Below are positions 1 to 8,640 of a stretch of DNA of 64,000 nucleotides, in pieces. The notes under the pieces were generated by a model. It saw only the letters and a list, made by a program, of their open reading frames with translations. It did not search any database and had not been told where the DNA came from. How positions within the stretch are numbered: position 1 is the stretch's first letter; each line of letters opens with the position of its first letter. Source of the stretch: Burkholderiaceae bacterium (GTDB lineage: Bacteria > Pseudomonadota > Gammaproteobacteria > Burkholderiales > Burkholderiaceae_E); NCBI GenBank assembly GCA_016710525.1, contig JADJVQ010000142.1, positions 1-64,000 of the forward strand. Direction: 5' to 3'. The translations under genes were made by a program, and so were the position numbers.

Positions 1-866
1 GCCAGGGCCTGCTCAACGTGGGCCTGCAGCGCTGGTTCGGCTGGGACGGCGGCGCCGACAGCCTGTGGGCGGCCAGTCTGCGCCTTTGCTGGCAGCCCAT
101 GAGATGGGCTCCGACGCGGCGCGTCGCCGGTGTGATCCGGCGGGATCCCCGCTTGTCGGTGCCTTTCGAGCGGATGCGCCGAGACCGGCCAGGCTCCGGC
201 GTGGCCCCCTCAGCCGGTCCCGGGGCCTCGGTGGACGAAGCCATGATGGTCGATGCCGCCAAAGCCATCGCCGCGTTCCTCGAGACGCTGGTTTCGCCGC
301 GGACCGCGTTCGACGAATTTCGGGATGCGCTCGCCCGTTCGGACGAAGCCGCCGCCGCCCGCTATCCGGCCTCGGCACGCCGGGGTCTGACGCTGTTCGT
401 CGGCCGCGGCAACTGCGTGGTCTGCCACTTCGGGCCGGGCTTTTCCAACGGCGAATTCCACGACGTCGGCATGCCCTTCCTGGTCGCGCCCGGACGGGTC
501 GATCCCGGTCGCCACACCGGCATCCGGCGGATGCTGGCCGACCGATACAACCTGCTCGGGCCCTTCAACGACCAGGCCGGCACGCAGGCGCCGGGTGTCG
601 ATTCGGCCGCACTGAAGACCCGCACGGTCACGCCCGCGCACCGCAATTTCGGCGAATGGCGCACGCCCAGTCTGCGCGGCCTGTCAGGGAGTGCGCCCTA
701 CATGCACGACGGGCGCCTGAAAACGCTGGAAGACGTCGTTGGGCACTACGACCGACTCGACGTGGACCGGCTTCACGCCGATGGCGAGGCCCTGCTCAAG
801 CCGCTTCGCCTGACCGAGGCGCAGCGGTCCGATCTGCTGAATTTTCTGCGCTCGCTCGATCACTAG
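1..866 (+). CDS. Di-haem cytochrome c peroxidase/MauG family protein, C-terminal part
   Basis: The gene enters from the left edge, so its N-terminus and first haem site are missing. What remains has one haem-binding CxxCH (CVVCH, near base 415) and a downstream APYMHDGRL segment matching the distal Met/His region of bacterial cytochrome c peroxidases, ending in a short helical tail. Family members are periplasmic and reduce peroxide or oxidise partner proteins. Between about bases 84 and 122 the conserved text (PLLAAHEMGSDAAR) lies in another frame, while the sequence on both sides is in the main frame. This is a pair of compensating single-base indels, probably sequence error. The 3' end overlaps the convergent kinase gene by 71 bp. 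Confidence 0.85.
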   Translation, partial: QGLLNVGLQRWFGWDGGADSLWAASLRLCWQPMRWAPTRRVAGVIRRDPRLSVPFERMRRDRPGSGVAPSAGPGASVDEAMMVDAAKAIAAFLETLVSPRTAFDEFRDALARSDEAAAARYPASARRGLTLFVGRGNCVVCHFGPGFSNGEFHDVGMPFLVAPGRVDPGRHTGIRRMLADRYNLLGPFNDQAGTQAPGVDSAALKTRTVTPAHRNFGEWRTPSLRGLSGSAPYMHDGRLKTLEDVVGHYDRLDVDRLHADGEALLKPLRLTEAQRSDLLNFLRSLDH

Positions 867-2802
867 GCGGCGCTGCCAGCCGGCGCATCCGGTCGAGCAG
901 TTCGGCGGACTCGAAGGGCTTGGCCAGATAGTCGTCCATGCCTGCGGCCAGGCAGCGCTCGCGATCGCCCGGAGAAGCATGCGCCGTCAGTGCCAGCACC
1001 GGCACCCGCGGCCGGCCAAGTTCGGTCTCGACCGCCCGGATCAGGCGGGTTGCCTGCAGTCCGTCCAGACCCGGCATCTGCCAGTCCATCAGCACGATGT
1101 CGAAGGCGTCGCGGCGATAGGCATCGACCGCCTCATGCCCGTCGGCGACCGCCACGATCCGCTCGACCTGGCCGGCGAGAAAGCACTCGATCATCTCGCG
1201 ATTGCCCGTGTTGTCCTCGGCCAGCAGCACACGCAGGGCGCGCCCGCCCGCGGGAGCAGGCACGGGGGCAGCGGCCCCCTCACCCGCGGATGCCGGCGCC
1301 TGCGGGGCAGACTGAGGCTGGCCCGCGGGCAGCGCCCGCAGCGGGACATCGAGCAGGAAGGTCGACCCCGTTCCCAGCTGAGAACGCACGCTGATCGTCG
1401 CACCGATCGTGTCGCACAATTGTTTGACGATCGCCAGCCCCAGGCCGACACCGCCATAGCGGCGGGTGATGGAGCTGTCGGCCTGGCGAAACGCGTCGTA
1501 CATGTGGCGCATGAAGTCCGGATCGATGCCGATGCCGGTATCCATGACCGAAAATCGCACGCCGTCCTGATGCGCGGCCACGGTCACGGCCACCGTGCCG
1601 CGCTCGGTGAACTTGATCGCGTTGCTGATCAGGTTCGAGAGCACCTGCATCAGTCGCGCGGAGTCGCCCTCGAAGCGCTGGGCCAGCGTCGGCTCGGCCA
1701 CGATCGAGAACTCGAGGCCGCGGCTGCGCGCCGCCTCGCCGAACAGGGCCTCGATGCGATCGAGCAGTTCGCGCAGCGCGAAAGGCTCGACGTGCAGCGC
1801 GAGCGCGCCGGCCTCGATCCGCGAAAAATTCAGCACATCGTCGATCAGGCGCAGCAGCGACTGGCCCGCGGTTCGGACGTAGTCGGCGTACAGGCGCTGG
1901 CCGCCGTCCAGTTTGGAGCGCAACAGCAGCTCGGTCATGCCCAGCACGACATTGAGCGGCGTACGCAGCTCGTGACTCATCACCGCCAGGAACTCGGACT
2001 TCGCGCGGCTGGCTGCCTCGGCCTGCTCCTTGGCCGCGACCAGCTGCGATTCACGATCGGCGACCGCATCGAGCAGCCGATTGAAACCGCCGACCATCAC
2101 GCCGATCTCGTCCTGCCGATCGCTGGCCAGCCGCTGATCCAGGCCCTGTTCGCCGGAACGGATGCGCTCGATCGAACGGATGAATCCGGACAGCGGCGCG
2201 ATCACCTGGCGCGACAGGGCGAGCGAGAGCAGCACCCCGCCCGCGAGCATGGCCAGCAGACCCGCGAGCAGCATCAGCCCGAGCAGCAGATTGCGCTCGC
2301 CATCGATCACCGCCTGCGGAAATCCGACCACCACATCGGCCAGATGCGCGCCGCCCGGACTGCGCACCGGAGCCAGCGACGCGTGGCTGCGGTCGGCCGC
2401 GTCGTGGGCGCTGGTCGCGCCCAGTCGCAGCGCGGTCCGCACCGGCTCGGAGGCAAGCGGCTTATGCATCCGGGTCGGGTCGCTGTGGAACAGGATCTGC
2501 CCCTGGCGGGCCACGACGTAGGCATACGACAGGTCGCCGTCGCCCCGAATCGCCTCCGCGCACTGTTCTTCGAAACCCTTCAGTTCGATGGGATCGATGC
2601 CCAGCGCTGCAATCCGCTCGAGCTGCAGGGCCAGCCCGCGGGCAACGGCCAGCGCACGCAGCCGCTGCACACGGATCAGGTGATCGGTCAGGAAATAGCC
2701 GGTGACCACCGTCATGCTGCTGATCCCCAGGGCAAGGACCAGCATCGCGATCAGAATGATCCGGCCACGCAGACCACGACCAGACATCCACACGAGGCTC
2801 AT
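796..2802 (-). CDS. Hybrid sensor histidine kinase (HAMP, HisKA, HATPase, receiver)
   Basis: About 668 residues. Two membrane segments (about residues 12-35 and 170-195) flank a periplasmic domain; then come HAMP, a DHp domain with SHELRTPLN (His near 275), HATPase boxes (NAIKF, DTGIGI, GVGLGL) and a C-terminal receiver with the phospho-acceptor in MDWQMPG (Asp near 571). The start at 2802 is chosen because its ATG overlaps the upstream TGA as ATGA; an in-frame ATG lies 18 bp further upstream. That overlap ties it to the binding-protein gene, suggesting that the two form one ligand-sensing system. No separate output regulator lies alongside, so the phosphoryl target is unknown. Confidence 0.93.
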   Translation of the reverse strand: MSLVWMSGRGLRGRIILIAMLVLALGISSMTVVTGYFLTDHLIRVQRLRALAVARGLALQLERIAALGIDPIELKGFEEQCAEAIRGDGDLSYAYVVARQGQILFHSDPTRMHKPLASEPVRTALRLGATSAHDAADRSHASLAPVRSPGGAHLADVVVGFPQAVIDGERNLLLGLMLLAGLLAMLAGGVLLSLALSRQVIAPLSGFIRSIERIRSGEQGLDQRLASDRQDEIGVMVGGFNRLLDAVADRESQLVAAKEQAEAASRAKSEFLAVMSHELRTPLNVVLGMTELLLRSKLDGGQRLYADYVRTAGQSLLRLIDDVLNFSRIEAGALALHVEPFALRELLDRIEALFGEAARSRGLEFSIVAEPTLAQRFEGDSARLMQVLSNLISNAIKFTERGTVAVTVAAHQDGVRFSVMDTGIGIDPDFMRHMYDAFRQADSSITRRYGGVGLGLAIVKQLCDTIGATISVRSQLGTGSTFLLDVPLRALPAGQPQSAPQAPASAGEGAAAPVPAPAGGRALRVLLAEDNTGNREMIECFLAGQVERIVAVADGHEAVDAYRRDAFDIVLMDWQMPGLDGLQATRLIRAVETELGRPRVPVLALTAHASPGDRERCLAAGMDDYLAKPFESAELLDRMRRLAAPPSDRASAENSADRTAAPRSGEAA

Positions 2803-3863
2803 CGCGCGGTGCGCTCCCATTCGAAGTCCTTGACGACCTCGGCGGACAGCAGCAAACCCGAGCGCACCGGCAGGCCGAGCTGGCGCGCCCGAGCCAGATT
2901 GAGCGCAGGGTTGCCCAGCCGGGTTGGCTCGACCGGCAGCGAGGACGGCTGGCGGCCTTCCACGAGGATGGCGCGCGCCAGCCGCCCGGCCGCCCGCCCC
3001 TGTTCGCGCTCCGAGATGGTCGACGAGGCGAGCACCCCGTGATGGATCCGGTCGATCCAGAAGCTGCCATCAGGCAGCCGGCTGTTCTCGACGCACCATT
3101 GCTGCACCATCTGGTAGGGCACGTTGCGGCCGTCCGCGCCCTTCAGGCCGAAGATGCCCAGGTACAGGACCGCATCAGCCTGCCGCGGATACCCGAGCAC
3201 CCGTGCCTTGAACGCGTCCCAGGTCGGTACGACGTCGACGGCCGCCAGGCTGACGCCGGGCAGTTGCGCCACGCCGGCCCGCACGCGCTCGATGACCGGC
3301 AGCCAATGCGGAAAATCGTCGCTGATCACCGCCAGGCGGCGAATCGAGGGTTGCAGCGCCTGCAGCAGCCGGATCGTCTCGACGACATGCTCGTGCTCGA
3401 GCACCCCGGTGACATTGGCCGCGCCCGCCAGACCGTGCACCGTCGGGTCGCGATTCACGCCGCTGAACACGCAGGGCATGCTCGTGCCGGCGTAGTGCCG
3501 GGTCACATGATCCTGCGCATCATCGTCGCTGGCGTACAGCAGGTCGGGTTTCCAGGCATCGATCTGGGCCCGTGCTTGGGCACCCTGGCGGGCCTTGGCC
3601 TCCGGCGAACTGTGGCGCTTGACATCCATCTGGAATACCCGGCCCACATGGGGTGCCGCGCCCAGCGATTCCCGGAACCCCTGCCACTGGCCGTCGGTCC
3701 AGCGCCAGGGGGAATCGAAGCTCATCACATGAAAGATCTTGTAGGGCCGCAGCGGAGCCGGCGGCTCGGCCGCCTGAACCCGCCGGCCGGCTGCCAGCGC
3801 CAGCGCAGTCCCGAGAATCTGGCGGCGGGTGGGGGTCACGGACAAAGGTGGGCGTAAATGCAT
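2799..3863 (-). CDS. ABC-type substrate-binding protein, partner of the adjacent kinase
   Basis: 354 residues. The N-terminus carries TRRQILG followed by a hydrophobic stretch ending near AAGRRVQAAE, a possible Tat-type or Sec signal peptide, so the protein should be periplasmic. The body resembles the ABC substrate-binding family with two periplasmic-binding-protein lobes (for example the ADAVLYLGIFG and WIDRIHHGV regions). No permease or ATPase is next to it. The gene is instead coupled by an ATGA overlap to a membrane histidine kinase, so I infer a sensory rather than transport role, analogous to binding-protein-dependent sensors. The ligand cannot be told from the sequence. Confidence 0.82.
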   Translation of the reverse strand: MHLRPPLSVTPTRRQILGTALALAAGRRVQAAEPPAPLRPYKIFHVMSFDSPWRWTDGQWQGFRESLGAAPHVGRVFQMDVKRHSSPEAKARQGAQARAQIDAWKPDLLYASDDDAQDHVTRHYAGTSMPCVFSGVNRDPTVHGLAGAANVTGVLEHEHVVETIRLLQALQPSIRRLAVISDDFPHWLPVIERVRAGVAQLPGVSLAAVDVVPTWDAFKARVLGYPRQADAVLYLGIFGLKGADGRNVPYQMVQQWCVENSRLPDGSFWIDRIHHGVLASSTISEREQGRAAGRLARAILVEGRQPSSLPVEPTRLGNPALNLARARQLGLPVRSGLLLSAEVVKDFEWERTAR

Positions 3864-4160
3864 GGACCGCAGGGCATTCGATTCTTCCGGGCGCGGGCGC
3901 GCATCGCCCGGGCGCGCAGGCGCATCGGCGATAGCTTCGCACGCTCCGCGCCCGACTCAGTAGCTGAAACAACCATTCAATCGGTTTCTTTTTCATTTCC
4001 ATCCGCAAGTGCGATCGGCCGCCGATCCACAGAATCGAGGATCGCCATGGGACGGACTGCCGGGATGGGCCGATCGCGGCAGGCGCAGCGGACCTGAGCT
4101 AGAGTTCCGGTTGGCCGGCCGCCAGCCGGCCCCGATCACTACTCGACAAGGAAGCGGACC
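3864..4160. other. Divergent intergenic region, no gene seen
   Basis: These 297 bp separate the minus-strand binding-protein/kinase pair from the plus-strand amidohydrolase and must carry both promoters. The middle (about 3955-4000) is AT-richer than the surroundings, but I cannot define a convincing -35/-10 pair. A purine-rich GGAAG just before 4161 serves as the ribosome binding site of the amidohydrolase. Confidence 0.5.
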
Positions 4161-5349
4161 ATGGGTGCCAATGAAGCGCAGCGGATCATCGAAGATCTCG
4201 GCGAATACCTCCCCCAGATGACCGAATGGCGCCGCCACATCCATGCCCATCCGGAAACCGCCTTCGAAGAAGTCGACACGGCCCGCTATGTCGCCGATCG
4301 GCTGCGTTCGTTCGGCGTCGACGAGGTGCACGAAGGCATCGCCACGACCGGCGTCGTGGGCGTGATCCGGGGCAGAACCGGCGGCGAGGCGATCGGCCTG
4401 CGCGCCGACATGGATGCACTGGACATGCAGGAAGTCACCGGCGTGCCCTGGCAGAGCACCCGCACGGGCAAGCACCACGCCTGCGGCCACGACGGACACA
4501 CCGCCATGCTGCTCGGCGGCGGCGCGCCACCTCGCGCGCACCCGCCAGTTCGCCGGCACCGTGTACGTGATCTTCCAACCAGCCGAAGAAAACGAAGGCG
4601 GCGCCCGGGTGATGGTCGAAGAAGGGCTGTTCGAGCGCTTCCCCATGAAGGCGGTGTTCGGAATGCACAATATTCCCGGCATCGAAGCCGGCAAGATCGC
4701 GGTCAAGGCCGGGCCGATGATGGCCTCCTACGACATGTTCGAGATCACCATCACCGGCTGCGGGTCGCATGGCGCGATGCCGCACAAGGGCATCGATCCG
4801 ATCGTGATCGGCGCGGAGCTCACCCAGAAGCTGCAGACCATCGTCAGCCGCAACGTCGATCCGCTCGACCCGGCGGTGCTGTCGGTCACCAAGTTCCATT
4901 CGGGGTCGGCCTGGAACATCATTCCCAACGAGGCGGTGCTGGGCGGCACCGTGCGCGCCTTCGACACCCGGGTCCAGGAACTCATCGAAAAACGCATCCG
5001 CGAACTGTGCGAGGGCACGGCCGCGTCGCACAAGGCCAGCATCAGCGTGCGCTATGAGCGGCGCTACCCGCCCACCGTGAACCATGCCGAGCAAGCTGCC
5101 CTGTGCGAGCGCGTGGCGCGCGAACTGGTCGGCGCGGACAACCTGATCCTCGATCCGAAACCGGCGATGGGCTCGGAAGATTTCGCCTGGATGCTGCTGG
5201 CGCGGCCCGGCTGCTATGTGTGGATCGGCAACGGCACCGGATCGAGCGGCGGTTGCATGGTCCACAATCCGGGTTACGACTTCAACGATTCGATCCTGCC
5301 GACGGGCGCGGCCTACTGGGTCAAACTGGCCGAGACCGCGCTGGGCTGA
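4161..5349 (+). CDS. M20D amidohydrolase (hippurate/N-acyl-amino-acid hydrolase type), one frameshift
   Basis: A cytoplasmic di-metal peptidase-fold enzyme that splits N-acyl amino acids. Seen: HIHAHPE near the start, RADMDAL, the metal-binding CGHDGHTAML, PAEENEGGA, the dimerisation-domain GSHGAMPHKG and a C-terminal MGSEDFAWM. The total of about 396 residues is normal for the family. The frame changes between about 4510 and 4535, inside a run of GGC/GCG repeats just after MLLGG; both halves are otherwise intact, so this is one missing or extra base, by sequencing error or mutation. The ATG at 4161 follows GGAAG at good spacing. The 3' end overlaps the convergent desaturase by 29 bp. Confidence 0.87.
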
Positions 5350-6289
5350 CCGGCAGCGTCGGCGTGGCCCCGCCGGTCCGCGGCGGGTCCACGCCCTGCA
5401 CCAGGAACGCAAACACCTGGCGGGTCGCCGCCCGGTACCCCGGCGTGCGGCGGCGCAAGTGCGGCGCGGCACGCTCGCGCAAGCGCACCAGGGCATGAAA
5501 CGGCACCGCCGGATACGCGTGATGTTCGGCGTGATAGGGCATGTTCCAGGCGAAAAACCGCACCAGCCGGTTGGTGTCGATGCTGCGGCTGTTCTCGAGC
5601 ATGTCGCGCGACTGGCCGCAGCCCGTGTGCTCGGCCAGCAGATACGGGCGCAACAGCATCTGGCCCGCCGCCAGGGGCAACAGCCACAGCAGCAGCAGCG
5701 CCCCCGGCGCGACCATCATCGAGGCCACTCCCGCCAGCGCGTACACAGCCACATAGGCGCGCGCCTCGCGCACGATCAGCGCGCGCTTGTCGGGACCGAC
5801 CCAGGGGGCTCGCACCCGTCCGGCGGCGTGGCGCAGCAGAGTCGGCACATTGCGCTTGAACCAGACCGGAAAGCCCAGCATCAGCCACAGCCAGCCGCCC
5901 CGCGTGCGCGGCAGCACCAGGCTCATTTCCGGATCGAGCCCCGGCTGCTGGGTGTGCCGATGATGCTCCCAATGAAAGCTGCGGTAGTACTCGTAGGGCA
6001 GCAGCACGCACAAGCCGGCCAGATGTCCCAGCGCCAGATTCAGTGCGCGGGTCCTGAACGCCGTCTGGTGAGCACATTCGTGCATCGCATTGAACAGGAA
6101 CGCCAGCGGCCATCCGGTCAGCAGCAACGCCGGAACCACCCACACGGTACCCCGCCAATGCCAGATCGCGGCCATGCCCAGCAGCACGGCGCCCAGGTGA
6201 GCGGCGGCGCGCCGCAGCCCAGGGCCATCGCGGCGCGCCGACAACTCGCGAAGCTGGTCGGCGTTCAGCCGAAACCGGTCGCTTTGCAT
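5321..6289 (-). CDS. Membrane fatty acid desaturase
   Basis: 322 residues with the three histidine boxes of the integral-membrane di-iron desaturase/hydroxylase superfamily: HECAH (70-74), HWEHHRH (106-112) and HAEHH near residue 248. Hydrophobic spans lie at about 35-65, 85-100 and 175-205. The family inserts double bonds (or hydroxyls) into acyl chains or carotenoid-like substrates using O2; the exact substrate is not visible. Only 14 bp separate it from the upstream alpha/beta hydrolase on the same strand, so they are probably co-transcribed. Its last codons overlap the amidohydrolase. Confidence 0.85.
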   Translation of the reverse strand: MQSDRFRLNADQLRELSARRDGPGLRRAAAHLGAVLLGMAAIWHWRGTVWVVPALLLTGWPLAFLFNAMHECAHQTAFRTRALNLALGHLAGLCVLLPYEYYRSFHWEHHRHTQQPGLDPEMSLVLPRTRGGWLWLMLGFPVWFKRNVPTLLRHAAGRVRAPWVGPDKRALIVREARAYVAVYALAGVASMMVAPGALLLLWLLPLAAGQMLLRPYLLAEHTGCGQSRDMLENSRSIDTNRLVRFFAWNMPYHAEHHAYPAVPFHALVRLRERAAPHLRRRTPGYRAATRQVFAFLVQGVDPPRTGGATPTLPVSPARSRPV

Positions 6290-6303
6290 CGATCGTCGGC
6301 GAT

Positions 6304-7320
6304 TCAGTCGCCCAGCAGCGAATGCACCGCCGCCCGGATGAACTCGGCGTCGGCCGGGTTCTGGACCGGGTTGCCGGCGCGATGCCCCCAGACCGACGGG
6401 ATCGGGCGCAGCTCGCCGTGGCGCAGATGGGCCAGTTCGCGCCGGTTGTCTTCGACCCGGAAGTACAGGTCGTGGTCACCGGGCATCAGCAGCACCCGGG
6501 CCGAGATCGCGCGCAGCGCCGCGGGCAGGTCGCCACCGAAGCGCTCGCACGCGCTGATGTCGCCTTGCTGCCAGGTCCACAACTGGGCCAGCAGATCGGA
6601 CGGATCGCGCCGCGAGAAATTGGCCTCCCAGTTGCGCACCAGGAAATCCTCCAGGGAGCTGAAGCCGATGCCGCGCCACAGCTCATCCCGATAGAAGGCC
6701 TGCGACATCGCCATGCTCGCGTAAATGCGGCCCATGGCCCGGAAACCGCGCACCGGCCGGCCGTGGAACACCCCGTCCTGCCAGGCGGGATCCGCGGTGA
6801 GCGCGGCCCGCACGCCGTCGATGAACACCGCATTGTGCGGCGCGCAGCGCGCCGAACCGCAGACCACCGCGATGCGCTCGACCGCGTCGCCGAACAGGCT
6901 GCCCCAATGGTAGGCCTGCATGGCGCCCATGGACCAGCCATAAACCAGCTTGATGCGCTGCACCCCGAAGACCTCGGCGAGCAGCCGACGCTGGACCCGG
7001 ACCGCATCATGGTAGGTGACGTCCGGGTAGCGGTCGCCGGTCAGCGGCCAGGGCGTATTGGAGGGAGACGACGACAGCCCATTGCCGAACAGGTTCGGGA
7101 TGATCACGAAATGGCGCGTCGGATCGAGGATGCCGCCCTCGCGGATCAGCCATTGGGTGTCGTGATGCTGGGCCGAGAACGAGGTCGGGTAGACGATGAC
7201 GTTGGAGCGGTCCGCGTTCAGCGTGCCCCAGGTCTTGTAGGCGATCTTCATGGCCGGAAACGTGCGCCCCGACTGCAGCACCACGTCGCCCGCGTCGAAT
7301 ATCAGATGATCGTTGTCCAT
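6304..7320 (-). CDS. Alpha/beta hydrolase of the homoserine O-acetyltransferase-like family
   Basis: 338 residues. The fold and order of motifs follow MetX-like proteins: a YKTWGTLN segment, a nucleophile elbow GWSMGA (Ser130), an acid in MPGDHDLYF near residue 290 and a catalytic His in VWGHRAGNP near 315. MetX-like homologues of this shorter type are often plain hydrolases or acyltransferases outside methionine synthesis, and no methionine genes are nearby. It is probably co-transcribed with the desaturase downstream. Calling it metX would go beyond the evidence. Confidence 0.8.
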   Translation of the reverse strand: MDNDHLIFDAGDVVLQSGRTFPAMKIAYKTWGTLNADRSNVIVYPTSFSAQHHDTQWLIREGGILDPTRHFVIIPNLFGNGLSSSPSNTPWPLTGDRYPDVTYHDAVRVQRRLLAEVFGVQRIKLVYGWSMGAMQAYHWGSLFGDAVERIAVVCGSARCAPHNAVFIDGVRAALTADPAWQDGVFHGRPVRGFRAMGRIYASMAMSQAFYRDELWRGIGFSSLEDFLVRNWEANFSRRDPSDLLAQLWTWQQGDISACERFGGDLPAALRAISARVLLMPGDHDLYFRVEDNRRELAHLRHGELRPIPSVWGHRAGNPVQNPADAEFIRAAVHSLLGD

Positions 7321-7416
7321 GTCGTGCCAGTCCCCGCGCCGTTGTCACGGCCATCATCATGCCCGAAGCCGGCGCCGCTAAACTCGTCGCACCAACACCC
7401 CCACCGGAGCGAGACG

Positions 7417-8589
7417 ATGTCGATGAAGGAACGGATCGATTCAATCCTGGGCCGCGCCGCCCAGACGGGCGAAATTCCCGGCGTGGTCGCGATGGTCACG
7501 AACCGCGAAGGCACCCTGTACGAGGGAGCCTTCGGCCGCCGGGTCCTGGATCAGGACGCGGCGATGACGCCCGACACCGTGGGCTGGATCGCCTCGATGA
7601 CCAAGGCGGTGACCGGCGCCGGCGCGATGCAGCTGGTCGAACAGGGCCGCCTCGATCTGGACGCGCCCGCGCTTCGGATCGTGCCCGAGATCGCCAATGC
7701 CCAGGTGCTGACCGGGTTCGACGCGGCCGGCCAGCCCCAGACCCGCCCGCCCAAGCGCCCGATCACGCTGCGTCATCTGCTGACCCACACCGCCGGCTTC
7801 AGCTACGAGATCTGGAATGCCGACATCCAGAAGTACCAGGCCGCCAAAGGCCTGCCCGGCGTCACCACCTGCGAGAACGCGGCGCTGCGCACGCCGCTGC
7901 TCTTCGACCCGGGCGAACGCTGGGATTACGGCATCAACATCGACTGGGCCGGCAAGATGGTCGAAGCCGTCAGCGGCATGAAGCTGGGCGCCTACCTGAC
8001 CCGCCACCTGTTCGAACCCCTGGGCATGGACAGCACCGCGTTCAAGATCACGCCGGCCATGCGCGACAGGCTGGCCAAGATCCATCAGCGCGGTGACGAC
8101 GGCAAGCTCACGCCCCTGATGGAACTGGAAATCGTGCAGGAGCCCGAGTTCGAAATGGGCGGCGGCGGCCTGTACTCATGCGCCGGCGACTACCTGAAAT
8201 TCGTGCGGATGATCCTGAACGACGGCGCCGGCAACGGCAACCGGGTGCTGCGCCCCGAAACCGTCGACCTGATGGCCCGCAACAACATGGGCGAGAACCG
8301 CGTGAGCCGGCTGCGCACCGCGATCGCGCCACTGTCCAACGACGCCGAATTCTTCCCGGGCCTGCCCAAGACCTGGGGCCTGAGCTTCCAGATCAATACC
8401 CAGCGCGCACCCACCGGACGCCCGGCCGGCGGGCTGATGTGGGCGGGGCTGGCCAATTCGTACTATTGGATCGACCGCGCCAGCGGAGTGGGCGGCGTTT
8501 ACCTGACCCAGATCCTGCCGTTCGCCGACGTGCGCTCGCTGCCCCTGTACTACGAATTCGAGTCGGCCGTTTACCAGTCGCTCAGCTGA
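7417..8589 (+). CDS. Serine hydrolase, class C beta-lactamase/esterase family
   Basis: 390 residues with the active-site SxxK as SMTK (Ser60, Lys63), the second motif YGIN (Tyr171) and a glycine-rich GGGGLYS in place of KTG, as in EstB-type esterases and other penicillin-binding-protein-like hydrolases. No signal peptide is visible, so the enzyme is probably cytoplasmic and acts on small esters or amides rather than cell wall. The start at 7417 follows GGAGCGAGACG; an open frame continues far upstream but without conserved sequence. It is divergent from the MetX-like gene, 96 bp apart. Confidence 0.88.
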   Translation: MSMKERIDSILGRAAQTGEIPGVVAMVTNREGTLYEGAFGRRVLDQDAAMTPDTVGWIASMTKAVTGAGAMQLVEQGRLDLDAPALRIVPEIANAQVLTGFDAAGQPQTRPPKRPITLRHLLTHTAGFSYEIWNADIQKYQAAKGLPGVTTCENAALRTPLLFDPGERWDYGINIDWAGKMVEAVSGMKLGAYLTRHLFEPLGMDSTAFKITPAMRDRLAKIHQRGDDGKLTPLMELEIVQEPEFEMGGGGLYSCAGDYLKFVRMILNDGAGNGNRVLRPETVDLMARNNMGENRVSRLRTAIAPLSNDAEFFPGLPKTWGLSFQINTQRAPTGRPAGGLMWAGLANSYYWIDRASGVGGVYLTQILPFADVRSLPLYYEFESAVYQSLS

Positions 8590-8640
8590 GAGGCCTCGCA
8601 CCGGATCGCCGGCGCGTTCAGAACCCGGTGCGCATCGCCC

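Noticed and set aside
979..3042. 687-residue plus-strand frame opposite the first hybrid kinase
   Set aside because: Antisense shadow of a clear kinase, rich in Gln, Arg and His with no family pattern.
6304..7320. Naming the hydrolase metX
   Set aside because: It shares the fold and catalytic elbow but is in a non-methionine context and could be any acyl hydrolase of that family.
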